Positions 35,021 to 46,120 of a DNA stretch of 64,000 bases are shown here, in pieces. Made by a program: the position numbers and the translations under genes. The first letter of the stretch is position 1, and every line of letters begins with the position of its first letter. The stretch comes from Episyrphus balteatus (Eukaryota > Arthropoda > Insecta > Diptera > Syrphidae): NCBI RefSeq assembly GCF_945859705.1, contig NC_079138.1:2356001-2420000 (forward strand). The letters run 5' to 3'. The notes under the pieces are model-generated. The model was given only the letters and a program-made list of their open reading frames with translations. It made no database searches and was not told the DNA's origin.

Positions 35021-36535
35021 AACTGCTCACGGTGGTCTGGAAAACGCGGCAGGTTTTATAAAAATTTACCCCAAAAGTAATGATGCGGATTTGTTCGGAA
35101 TGATCTCAGGATTCCATATTTGTAAATTTCAAAATCTTACCTGATCCCTTTTTTGAGTTACAGGCATTTTACATATATATACACGCAGGAGGGCATTTGG
35201 GAAAAAAAATTTAAAATAATAACAAAAGCACATTATAATGTCTTATATCTTTTTGAAAAGCTAAAATATACTCCTTGAATTTGATGTTTATATGAAGTTG
35301 ATTGAGTAAATAGTTTTTGAGAAATTTAATTTTAAAGTTATTATTTTAGAAAAAAACATTTTTTTTTCTTTCAGTTTATTTTATTCAATTGTTTTTAATA
35401 AAGGGTAAAATTTTTTTTAAACAAATCAATGCTCTCATTAATTTTAAGTCAAAAACAAAAAGTATCTTAGTTTTCGAGATTTAAGGAAAAATGTATCTTT
35501 TCTCCAAATTTTTTTATTTAGCTTTTATTGATTTTTTTTTTTTTTTTCAAATAAAAAAAAATTAGCCTCAAATAAAATGGAAAAAAAGTCACTGTAACAC
35601 GATGCTGATCAGGACGTCTTCTTTTTTTTTAAATTAACGCGAAAAGTCAACATGGATTCATGAAAAATGGCTCTCACGATGAAAATCGAGAAAAGGTTTT
35701 GTGGTCCCTGAGGACCTTAGCTGTCCTGAAATCTATGTAATGTAAGATATTTTTCGGTTATACGTAACATTATAACTCTTACCTTTCAAAAATAGTATTG
35801 AAATACTCAGAACGTAATAAAAATAAATTAAAAAAATATAAAAATGAAAAAAAAAAAAAAATACAAAACTCTAAAAATGGCAAAAAAAAACAACACAAAA
35901 AAGGAGCCAAAATACCACTTCGTTCTTGGGGTTGATTCTGAGTTACACTAAGTGTTATTAGAACTTACAAATCTATACATTAAATAACCATTATACAAAT
36001 TTTTCCTTAGGAACAAATAAAACAAATATAAAAGTGCCTATCTTTTTTCCCATTTTTGAAAAACTAGACTAGTTTTTTGCATCTATTTTTAAGGATTTGA
36101 CTAAGAACTAAATAGAACATTCAATTTTGCAAAAAAAACTTGTACCTTGTAATTCAAATTAAAAAAAAAAAAAAATAACTTAAATACAAAAAATTATTTT
36201 TTTTTTTTTTTAATTTTGACTTTGAAATTAAATTTCTCAAAAACTATTTACTCAATCAACTTCAAATAATCATCAAATTCAAGGAGTATATTTTAGCTTT
36301 CCAAAAAGGTATAGGACATTATAATGTGCTTTTGTTTTTTGTTTAAATTTTTTTTCCTAAATGCCCTCCCACGTGTATATATGTAAAATGCCTGTAACTC
36401 AAAAAAGGGATCAGGTACGATTTTGAAATTTACAAAATTTGGAATCCTGAGATCATTTCGAACAAATCTGCATCATTACTTTTGGGGTCCATTTTTATAA
36501 AACCTGCCGCGTTTTCAAGACCACCGTGAGCAGTT
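35021..36535. mobile_element. Long foldback element, ~1.5 kb, diverged arms
   Basis: The left end AACTGCTCACGGTGGTCTGG is matched by the reverse complement of the right end (AACTGCTCACGGTGGTCTTG) at 36506-36535. Similarity continues inward for at least 325 bp, through AACGCGGCAGGTTTTATAAA, GATCCCTTTTTTGAGTTACA, GAGGGCATTT and AAATTTAATTTTA. It persists more weakly to about 500 bp. The unique centre, about 35560-35870, has ATGCTGATCAGGACGTC and GTCCCTGAGGACC. The arms differ by many substitutions and small indels, so this element is much older than the one at 10685-11790. No target duplication is evident and no protein is encoded. Confidence 0.85.
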
Positions 36536-36699
36536 TCTCTTAGGTTAAATGCAAAAGTACTTGTCAGTGATTTTTTGTACGTGATCAATGAACACTAGCT
36601 GCATGCAAAAAAAAAGTGACCCATCCTCGCGTTTCACCTGAGCCAATTTCATCTTAAAAACTTAGTCTAAAGAAGTCAAGTCCAAGACATATAGAGTCG
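36536..36699. other. Short noncoding spacer
   Basis: Nothing recognised. Confidence 0.4.
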
Positions 36700-36795
36700 G
36701 GTCCCGAAAACCGAAATCCAAAAAACCCAAAACCCCAAAATCCAGAAAACCCAAAATTCCGAAAATCCCGAATGAGATCCACAAATCCCAAAAAA
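36700..36795. repeat. CCGAAAA/AAATCCC array fragment (array family 2)
   Basis: A run of words such as GGTCCCGAAAACCGAAATCC, AAACCCAAAACC and TTCCGAAAATCCCGAA. The same words form the left side of the element at 57655-57925. No opposite-orientation half is present nearby, so this is a solo half or a fragment. Confidence 0.65.
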
Positions 36796-37884
36796 ATTAT
36801 ATAAAATGAAAAATTTATTTCGAAATTTTGGATCATTTATGTTTTATCAAAAGCACACATTCTGTTTTCTGATGACGTTATCATGTACAATAAAATCGTC
36901 GTCGGTAAACCGTTTTTACAACCGTTTTTTAAAGCAAGTTAACACGCCCCAGTTTGGCGTACAACATCTTTAGTTTTGTTTTATTCTTTTCTTTTGATGG
37001 TGAAATGTTTTTTAGCGAAGCGAACATACCTACATATTTCATGACCTCGATCTTACTTTGTTCGTTTTTCTTTTACGTTTATCCTATTGGTTTGAAGGTT
37101 TGAAAGAAATGCAACTCTTCAGTAATTTTCCGTTAGGTTGGATGGTTGGTTGTTTTTTTTTTTTTTTTTTTTTTTTTTTGTAACCCACTTTTGGGTGCAC
37201 CACTCTAAATTTCCTTTCAAGTTATTTGTACGTTGTTGTTGGGTGAAAATGTGTGTCTACTCGTATCTGTAAGTATGTGTGACGAATTGCTAAGGAAATG
37301 TGCAAACAGAAACACGGAGCCCTTATCTCATCAACACCCTCGCTCGTTTCCCGTCATCTTAATAATCGCCTTTTTGTCTTCACTTCACTTCTCTCCTTCG
37401 TCTTCGTCGTCTCCTTCTTCATCTTCAACATCATCGTTGTTCAGCAGTGCACCTTTGAGAACAAACACACACACACAAAAAAAAAAAAAGCGCACTTCAA
37501 TGGGTTTTACATTGCTGTGTACATTTCCCGCCTATTTTATCATCATCATCATCTTCTTGAACCAGCGTAATTTTTGTAGGTATGTTGTGTTCATACCAAA
37601 TGCATTTCAATTTAAGGCTTGAAAATAAAAAGTTACTCACAAAAATTCATAAGGACACTGCAACGCAGTACTTTTCTACAGAAGATGTTATGGAGTAGCA
37701 GGGTAAACCACTCAATTATTGGCAACTTAAGTGAATGTCGCCTCAACTTTAGTTCACAGTTTTTTTTTTTTTTTCAACGATAGGGCAGTTTACCCTATAT
37801 TACAGGTGTCCACCAGGAGAGGAGGGAATGAGAGTGAATTAATTTTGAAATTTGTGAAGGGAGATGGATTTAATATCAGAATTC
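36796..37884. other. Unique-looking noncoding DNA with a 27-base poly(T)
   Basis: A T run occupies about 37153-37179. The segment at 37230-37570 is less AT-biased, with TCTTCGTCGTCTCC, (CA)n near 37464 and CATCATCATCATC near 37541. The overlapping 129- and 90-residue frames over it are Ser/Thr-rich translations of simple sequence. Confidence 0.45.
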
Positions 37885-37930
37885 TGTATAAAAACCCGCA
37901 AATCCAAAATTCCGAAATCCCAAAATTGAG
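37885..37930. repeat. Short CCCGCAAATCC/TTCCGAAATCCC array fragment
   Basis: Reads AACCCGCAAATCCAAAATTC and CGAAATCCCAAAATTG, the same word set as 36700-36795. It lies directly beside the pentanucleotide microsatellite. Confidence 0.55.
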
Positions 37931-37950
37931 GAAAATTAAATTTTGGATTT

Positions 37951-38617
37951 AAAATAAAATAAAATAAAATAAAATAAAATAAAATAAAATAAATTAAAAT
38001 AAAATAAAATAAAATAAAATAAAATAAAATAAAATAAAATAAAATAAAATAAAATAAAATAAAATAAAATAAAATAAAATAAAATAAAATAAAATAAAAT
38101 AAAATAAAATAAAATAAATTAAAATAAATTAAAATAAATTAAAATAAAATAAAATAAAATAAAATAAAATAAAATAAAATAAAATAAAATAAAATAAAAT
38201 AAAATAAAATAAAATAAAATAAAATAAAATAAAATAAAATAAAATAAAATAAAATAAAATAAAATAAAATAAAATAAAATAAAATAAAATAAAATAAAAT
38301 AAAATAAAATAAAATAAAATAAAATAAAATAAAATAAAATAAAATAAAATAAAATAAAATAAAATAAAATAAAATAAAATAAAATAAAATAAAATAAAAT
38401 AAAATAAAATAAAATAAAATAAAAAAAAATAAAATAAAATAAAATAAAATACAATAAAATAAAATAAAATAAATAAAATTAAATAAAATAAAATAAAATA
38501 AAATAAAATAAAATAAAATAAAATAAAATAAAATAAAATAAAATAAAATAAAATAAAATAAAATAAAATAAAATAAAATAAAATAAATTAAAATGAAATA
38601 AAATAAAATAAAATAAT
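37951..38617. repeat. Pentanucleotide microsatellite (AAAAT)n, ~670 bp
   Basis: About 130 head-to-tail AAAAT units are present with few interruptions: AAATTAAAAT near 37991 and 38116-38141, a poly(A) interruption near 38422, ACAATAAAAT near 38450, and a register shift at about 38470-38482. The 111-residue frame of repeating FILFY on the minus strand is a translation of the repeat and not a gene. At the left the repeat grows out of a diverged AATTTTGGATTTAAAAT. Confidence 0.97.
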
Positions 38618-38800
38618 ATGTTTGTATTGCAAATACAAAATTTCCTCCATTGAATACCTATTCGTCGAATTTCTTACAATTTGGCTATTTGATCATAAAT
38701 TAGCAATTTATTGAATTTTTAACATTGAATTATTAACATTGAAGCTTATATATTATTTATATTCCAAAAAGTCAAAATTGTAAAATTTAGACAAATATGT
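38618..38800. mobile_element. TTGCAATAA-family core fragment, copy 3
   Basis: Contains TTTGTATTGCAAATACAAA, then TATTCGTCGAATTTCTTACA and ATTTGGCTATTTGATC. On the other side lies the complement-like AAAAAGTCAAAATTGTAA and ATTTAGACAAATATG. This is the core arrangement of 30728-30829 with almost no array left. Its left edge abuts the microsatellite. Confidence 0.6.
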
Positions 38801-41775
38801 CACACACCATGAACACCATTTAACATATGAAAACAAAGCGAAACGAAAGCAAAACATTTCAGCTGAATTCACAACAAAAATCAACTTAAAAATGCTCTGA
38901 CAAGACATTTTATTTTTCCATTGAGACATTTTCTATTCTTCTCAAGTTTTACTTACTCAAGAAAAGTAACTATAATAAAATTTTAAAATTGCACTTATCG
39001 AGAAACACATAAATGTAATCCAATAGGTAAAATATATATTCAGGTCATAGCTAGCTGTTAAATCAAAATACATTAACATTTTCTATTTTGAGAAAGAAAA
39101 TTTCACTCGTCTTTCCTTTTTACTGTGATATAAAATTTGCATACATAAATATGTTTTTTATTTTAGTTTTTTTCAAATCCTGCCAGTGAAGATAACATTT
39201 AGTAAGGATCATTTTTTATTTTTTTTTCACTTTATTTCATTTTATTATTGTTAGCATTTGCATTAAGTTTTGAAAAGTGGATTCGCTTTACTGTGAGACG
39301 AAGGAGACCCAAATCGGATTTATTGTATACCTCATTTTATTTTTTTTTTTAACTTATTTTTAGCTCCTGTGATGAGATGATGAGGTTCTGGCCCACTTTG
39401 GCAATAAACTTAATGTCACCTCGTTCCTCCTCTATCCACTTTCCCTTCTCGGTAGATTTGGATAAATTCTAAGTACCTTCATTGCGAAAAGCTCTCTAAG
39501 GCTGGTAAATATTTATAAAAATCAACAAAACAGGGCTGGCTTGACAGAACAGGATACAACGAGGACGAAATTAAAGAGACTGGGAGGAAGTGTAAATGGA
39601 AAAAGCCCATCTAAGAAAAGATGAATAAAAAAAAAGAAAGGGTTTTTGTGTATAGTATAGAAATATTGGTATACATAGTGTCAACAAAGGATTATTGTGA
39701 TGATTTTTTTTTTTTTTTTTAGGAGGACGTGGGCTTAGGTGATATTTTATTTATATGAGTTTTCAATTTAATCATGCACACTCCCCTCAGGCATCTTCTT
39801 TGGAAATTTTAAATTCATATCAAAAGTCATGATGTTTTGAAATTTATTTGGGGTATATTAAATTTTCAAGTTTTCGTGAGAGATTTTCTATCTATTATAT
39901 AATTTCTTTTGGTGTCATATTAACTTCTATCTTGCGAAACTTATTGATTTCATTAAGACAGCAAGACAATTTGACAAAGACACGTTTAGTGGCTTTACAA
40001 CATCAGCATATCTAACCATTTCCATTTCTAACCAGCCAGCAGAGTATAGTGAAGGGAGAACAGACAAACTTCAAGAACACGCCAAACACAACCCCCACAT
40101 TCACATCCACACACATGCTTTCTCCAGAAAGGACATTCTAGAGTGATTTCTGATGCTCAAGGATTCAAGGATTTGTGGTTTCGTACGAGTGGTTTTGAGA
40201 AAATGAAATCCCACGGATATGATGAGAACAAGAACGATTTTACAAACACAACTACAGCAACGAAAGTTTGAAATACTTTAAAGAAATCTGGCACCACACG
40301 TTATTCCATATCCTTCGTGACTTCTAACGTGTTACTCTTTGCTCTGGCTTTGGCTCTGGCTCTGGAGAAAACCATCTCTTTTCGGTGTAAATTGTGTGGT
40401 GGTGGTTATTTATGGGGTAAGAGAAAGAGTGCGGGGCTCTCCTTCAATGAAGTATAGCATCACATTCAAATCTTATAATTGCACACAGTGTAATATAGTT
40501 TGACATGATGAAAGAGCTTCTTTTTTTTTTTATTTAGAAAGCGTCCTCTTCAACTTCACTAGCATCCTCCTCTGAGCTCTGTATGTGATTCTGTAAGGAT
40601 AACTGGCGTGATTTCTGTCATTTGACAGATATGAATCTATCTTCAAAAAAAAACCTATTTGGTTGAAGTGGTGGTGGCGTTGGTGATAGGTTTTGAGGAC
40701 TTTTACCTATATGAAATCAACTGGGTTAGCTGAAGTTGAATTTTCAGACAGAACGCAGTGGTATTTCCCGTTTGAATATTTCGATTAACTGGGAGGAAAA
40801 CTCGAAATTTTAATATTTTCTTGTACAATTTCTATTTTATGTGGAATTTCTTTTGGAGTGGCGTGTAGTCGTCGTTGGTCGGGTAGGATATAAATTCCGA
40901 AAATGCCACCTTTTTTTTTTTGTGTTCCAATTTCCAATCGAAGTTGAATTGATGTGTGTTTTTGTGGTGTGTTGTTCATCGCTTTCGCTATACCGAAAAA
41001 TTCTGTAGGCCAAATACACACACAACTCTTATTTTGAAAGGTCCAAAGAGAACGGCTTGTTTAATTTCTATTCTATGCGCTTGGGTTTGAAGAATGGCAT
41101 CATCAACTACTGACCTATACAATCACATACACAAAATACCACGTCAAAATAAAAAGAACAAAAATTAATCCTTTTTTTCCGAAATATTTTCAAAAATGGT
41201 TGCCAGATGTTCTCAAAATTTTCTTTAAAAAATTTGAGTTGCAACAATATAGAAATATTGATTTTATGTAGAACCTAAAGCTGAAATAACGGTAACTTCC
41301 TGCAGCGCTTTGTATGTATGTATGGCAACACTAAACTTTTGTCCGCAATATTTATAGAAAGAAAAATAGTGAATTTCAAAAAAAGAAAAAAATTACACAA
41401 TGGTTGCAAAATTTATCCCCATACAACAAAACACCTATATATATTGCCCCACATACTCACACCCTTGTTATATATGCTAACTATGCAACAAAGAAATAAA
41501 GGTACGCCTATACCATTTGCTAGGGAACCATTTCTACAATAGAGTATTTGGGTGGAATTTACTTATACCAGCCTATGCAATTGTTTTTACTTGTGATGTG
41601 CATTGTGCATATACAAATACATATTGAAAGTTAGTATTTTAAGGCCATGCAGTTATGGACTCGTAAAATAATTCTAAATCTAGATTTGATATCTTGATTT
41701 TAATGTTTAAAAGTTTCATTTTGATATTTTTGCTTTTAAATCGATAAACACTGTCTATATTTACAAAAAAAGCGT
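38801..41775. other. Long unique noncoding stretch, 3 kb
   Basis: Much of this stretch, especially 39280-39660 and 39980-41050, is less AT-biased and has no repeat relationship visible in the window. Examples of local words are CTCTGGCTTTGGCTCTGGCT at about 40341 and GTGGTGGTGGC near 40669. A CCCCCAC/CACATCCACACACA segment near 40093-40112 is C-rich. No exon could be defended. The 60-90 residue frames have no domains. It is a good candidate for unique intronic or regulatory DNA. Confidence 0.5.
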
Positions 41776-41779
41776 GACT

Positions 41780-41872
41780 TTCCGCCGGATCAATTTAAGT
41801 CCAACTTAAGACAACCATTCAGCACCACGCACCAGAGGTCTGGGGTTCGAATCCCAAGACAGCCAAATTTTT
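41780..41872 (+). repeat. tRNA-derived SINE-like fragment with a perfect B box
   Basis: GGTTCGAATCC at about 41849-41859 matches the RNA polymerase III B-box consensus exactly. It lies in AGAGGTCTGGGGTTCGAATC, typical of a tRNA T arm. A poly(T)-rich tail (AATTTTTTTCTTT) follows about 12 bp later. The T stem has at least one mismatch. No acceptable A box or cloverleaf can be drawn upstream, so this is not a functional tRNA gene. A SINE remnant or tRNA pseudogene fits best. Confidence 0.4.
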
Positions 41873-42237
41873 TTCTTTATTTTGGCTTATAAAAATAATT
41901 ATCTTATGACGTTATCACATAAAATTATTGTCTATAAACTGACTTTATCCACAACCAAATATTGTTTGTTTGCTTTCTTGATTGCTTTTTTAACAAGAAT
42001 ATTGCTTATGAAATCAAAAGTCTTACATTTTATTTATTATTTTTCATTCCTAACTACAGAAAACAAAGAAAAAAACATTTCGTCTCAGCATATTCTTGGA
42101 TCAGTTTTGCCTATGAAAATGTTTGTTCTTGTTGATTCTCATCGATTTGAGTGAGGTTCTTATTAATTTAAATTTAATGGTTTTTGTTGTTTAATTTTAC
42201 ATTTTTTGTAACTTCTGACTAAAGTTGAGTAAAATAA
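41873..42237. other. AT-rich noncoding spacer
   Basis: The 90-codon frame at 41882-42154 is mixed in composition but has no recognisable domain and no supporting context. It is treated as chance. Confidence 0.35.
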
Positions 42238-43255
42238 AATGCACGACTGGGTCGCACGAACTTGCTCTTAGAGTTAAAGTTGCTTAAATTTTTAAAACTT
42301 TTTATATAGAAATTTGGAAAAAGAAAAAATAAAATTCGTTTAAAAAAAAAATAAAATAAAATCTGAAATTAAGTTGCCCTCCAAAACAAGTATGCAGTTT
42401 TGATTGATATATTAAGATGCATTTTTAGAAAAAAAATTTTAAAAATCGTTAGAGCCGTTTTTTAAAAAACTAATTTTTTATAAATAATTTTTTGGAAAAA
42501 AAGTTTTAAAATAAAATTGGTATGCCATTCTTTAGAAATCACTAATCAACATCTAAAAACAAAATTTCAAAAAAATTCAATGTCCCGTTTTCGAAAATTT
42601 GATTTTTCAAAAAAAAATTTTCAAACTTTTTTTAAAAATCCAAAAATTATTTTTTTCAAAATCTTATTTTTGGCTTATATTTAAATTATATAAATGCTTC
42701 TTCACAAAAAGTTTGGTTGAAATCGAATAAGCAGTTTCGGAGACAATCGGATTTGAAAAAAACGGTTCTATGGCAGGTACCGTTAATAATGATTTTCAAA
42801 AAAAAATTTTTTCATTAGAAGATAGACCTTAGCTCAAAACTAACATTTGAATTTTTTAAACAAAATCGTTAGAGCCGTTTTTGAGATATTTCAATTTTAC
42901 TTAAATCGGTATATGACAAGTACCGTTATTTTTGGTCCAAAAAAATTAATTCCAAAAACCCCTCTGGAGAGTCGCCAAATAACGCTACATACCAAGTTTG
43001 GCATTAATCGGTCCATCCGTTTAGGCTGTAGCTCCTTATACAGACAGACAGACAGACTGACAGACAGACAGACAGACGGACTTCCGGGACCCACTTTTTT
43101 GGCATTGTCTATCATCGTAATGTCATGGAAAAATGTTATCTCAATTTTTTTTTTGTACGAATGCATAACTTGATATATAGTACCTATATCGCAAGTAAAA
43201 AAATTAATAAATGCACGACTGGGTGGCTCAAACTTGCTTTTAGAATTCAAATTGC
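42238..43255 (+). repeat. Dispersed repeat family A, longest copy, with a terminal direct repeat
   Basis: Begins AATGCACGACTGGGTCGC, then ACGAACTTGCTCTTAG, the complement of the end block at 1-372 and 7995-8462. It runs through two AAAATCGTTAGAGCCG blocks (42444 and 42864), a block ATTAATCGGTCCATCCG, a (CAGA)n run at 43041-43078, and CCGGGACCCACTTTTTTGG. The starting block recurs at about 43212 (AAATGCACGACTGGGTGGCT), 973 bp downstream in the same orientation. This repeat of the start suggests a tandem unit of about 973 bp with a second truncated unit. The CAGA run plus 'oriented guess' phrase resembles 3' ends of insect non-LTR elements, but no reverse transcriptase is visible. Confidence 0.6.
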
Positions 43256-43274
43256 TAAAATGTGTATGAAAAAA

Positions 43275-43960
43275 AAGGGAACGGGTCAAAATTCTGACTT
43301 TAAAATTCTGATTTACAAAATTCTGCTTTTTTCAAGAAAATTCTACTTTTTTTCTATTCTGTCTTCAAAATTCTGTTTTTCAAAATTCTGCCACCATTTT
43401 TTTTTTTTTACAAAAAAATTCTGCGAATTCTGCCTTTTTTTTTACCAAAATACACCTCATTAATGTGTTTTAAGGTTGGTATTTTTTTAACTGCTTGCTG
43501 TTTAACCATCACAAATTATTTTCAAACCGTTAAAAACTAATTATAGAAACGATGTTGTGTAATAAAGTATTTTCCTTCTCTTATTTAATGTTTTGAATAT
43601 CAATTTTTGTTTGACTAATTAAATAATGTTCAATTATTTTTTATTTTCGAAGATATTTATCATTAAAAACCTTTTTTCAATATTTTTAAATTTACTGATT
43701 TATCAAAAAAAAAAAAAAAAAAAAACATTAATATGAATATGTATAAGAAAAAAATGTACTGTAAGTACCTAATCTCAAATAGGCAGCAAATTTTGCTAGA
43801 AGTTGATTTTACAAAATTCTGCCAAAAATACAAAAATTTTGCAGAATTTTGTATTTTACAGAATTTTTAAAAGCAGAATTTTGTAAAACAGAATTTTGAA
43901 AAGCAGAATTTTGACAAAAGAATTTTGACCCCGGCAGAATTTTGACCCCAACCCAAAAAA
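43275..43960. mobile_element. Inverted-array element, CAAAATTCTG family, longest copy
   Basis: The left array (about 43283-43450) starts GGGTCAAAATTCTG and repeats TTCAAAATTCTG-type words about ten times. The right array (about 43812-43958) repeats CAGAATTTTG words and ends TTTTGACCCCAACC, the complement of the left start. The centre of about 360 bp is AT-rich and has a 21-base A run near 43706. Compared with the copy at 13250-13675, the arrays match in word but the centres are unrelated, lacking the GCGCGC palindrome. No protein is encoded. The 112-residue frame at 43125-43463 is array translation. Confidence 0.8.
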
Positions 43961-44199
43961 AAAAAAAAACATAAAATTTATTCTTCAAAGAAAATAAAAA
44001 AAAAAAAAAACCCTTAAAATAAAATTGAACTTCTTTTATTAAGATCCATTTTTAGAAGAAAAAAAAAATTAAAAATCTATTGAAACGTTTAAAAAAAATA
44101 TTTTATAGATCTATTCTGTCGATATTTGGTTTATCCACTACATTTTTATTAAAAAAAAACAAAAATTTGTTTCATTCGATCTTATTGCATGTCACTCAA

Positions 44200-44305
44200 A
44201 ATGCCTACTTTTATCAAAATATTTTCACTTAAGATATAGGTCTATGCAACCTAACAAAATCAAACAAGTAAGTGCGACTTAGTCGTCCATTTAATTTTTA
44301 ACGCC
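44200..44305 (-). repeat. Family A end fragment
   Basis: AACAAGTAAGTGCGACTTAG, followed by TCGTCCATTTAATTTT, is a decayed version of the family A end block in the same orientation as 1-372. The rest of the element is not recognisable. Confidence 0.4.
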
Positions 44306-46120
44306 CTTCAGTTTTGTTTTTTTTTTTAATTTTACTTCACTTAAGGACATCGTTTTTTTTTTTTTTTTCTTCCCATTTAAAAAAATACACAGGGGTAAAG
44401 TGTGGTAAATGGCACATAATGGATTCAAACATTAACTGTTCATCAAAAAATTTGATGGTTTATGGTGTGGGACTTTACTGTTATGCTATGGGAGTGCAGT
44501 CAAAACTGATGGTCCGCCAACACATATCCTTTCTGCTTTTGTGGTTTTGGATATGGCAGAGTGGCGAATTGGGACCACGAGTCCACGACGACGCCAACGA
44601 CGACCAACACAACTCACGAAATATTTTCCAAATTCACGGATAGGCATAGAGCAAGCATGGACATCATGAGCTGCTGCTGCTGCTGCTGCTATGTACTGTG
44701 TACAATCCTTTTACCAGTTGCAGGCAATGAATGCAGCAAAAGCTAGTTAGGTAATTAGGTCATGTGTGTTGTGAAGAACAAGGATGTGAGTGTGTGGGTG
44801 TGGGTGTTAGTGTTTGGTTGGTTCACATAGCACTAAAACGACGACTAGTCGACGACAAGGGCAAGCACAGGACTTCTCTTTTCATTCCAAAGGATGACGA
44901 TGGATTGAATTGCAGTAAAGTTGCAAATGTTGTATTCAGCATATAAACAACAACCATCTAAACGTATGTACATGTACAAATACCTATAGCTACAACGCAG
45001 TGAATTATAAGGTTCTCGATTATCGCATCACAGCGTTGAAGGCACTATTTTCAAGTTACATATGGGTATTTAGATATATTCATACTCGCTATAGCAAGAC
45101 ATTTACGTAGAGGTACGTAGGTACATTGGACTGAATCTACTCGTATTTATGTGTGTATCTATTTTTGTTTGCGCGAATTGGATATAGAAAATAAGAACGA
45201 ACAAAAAAAAAAAAAAAAAGAGGCTAAAATATACCCGTTTTAAGGTTGTAAAACGGCATACACTTTACGTAGAGCAACGATTTAAATTAATACTCGAAGC
45301 TAAATTTTGTATTTAGGTAAACGGCAGATTCACAAAATGATTGCAATTAAAATCTTGCTTCTACATCCACGTCCTAATACGAAAATGGAATTGAGTTTGG
45401 AATTAAAATTTATGTATGTTTTGCAGGAGAATATAAAATGACGACCTAATGTTGACGATGGAAGATTGCAAAAGTGAAATAAAAAATGCAAATTTTGTTA
45501 AACTTGAGGGACATTATGTACCTACATCTTGTGATTAATTTGATTAGATAAATGTATTGGGTTTAAAATCTTAATTACATTCAATTGAAAATTTTTGAAA
45601 GCAAAACAAAATTCTGAGTGAAAATAATTGGATGGTTTCAGGTGGGCAAGAAAATTGAAATAAGTTCTAGGATAATGAACAAATTCCTATTATTTTAGAG
45701 TCTTTGATTTTATATAAGCTTATTATAAGTGCATGGAGCACCTGGTCCGAAACTATTTTTTTAATCCCATTTTCGTCTTACTTAAGTCTTTAGGATGAAT
45801 ATTATGAACTGAATCCCAATACACAAATTGAAAATAGGTTAATCTTAATACGTTTATGAACTAAGATCTATTCTTGGGGTTTATTTGTGTTGAAACCCTT
45901 TCCATTATCAGCTCCAACATTCTTTACAATAATGTCAACCATATCTAAACAAACTATGACAAGAAGTTTCCATAAGATTCATAAAACAAAAACTTTAACT
46001 GGAAAAAGTTCAAGTAAGCTGGACATGTTTTGTCTTTTCCAAAAAAAAAAAGCATTCGAAATACCAACACGTATTAGCTTCATTTGACCTTGCTCGCAGA
46101 GGCACTCTCATTTTTTATTT
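44306..46120. other. Unique noncoding island with a CTG microsatellite
   Basis: The part at 44390-45480 is less AT-biased and looks unique. It contains (CTG)n at 44671-44690, ACCACGAGTCCACGACGACG at 44574 and TGAGTGTGTGGGTGTGGGTG near 44787. Frames of 109, 61 and 60 residues overlap here. The Cys run in one is simply the CTG repeat in another frame. No domain is visible. Confidence 0.5.

Noticed and set aside
38119..38454. 111-residue frame of repeating FILFY
   Set aside because: This is the translation of the (AAAAT)n microsatellite; a 15-base period keeps it open.
41780..41872. A functional tRNA gene
   Set aside because: Only the B box fits. There is no A box, no anticodon arm and the T stem is mismatched.
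42847..43289. Overlapping 108- and 130-residue frames
   Set aside because: Both lie in family A repeat and translate the (CAGA)n run; no transposase or reverse transcriptase motif.
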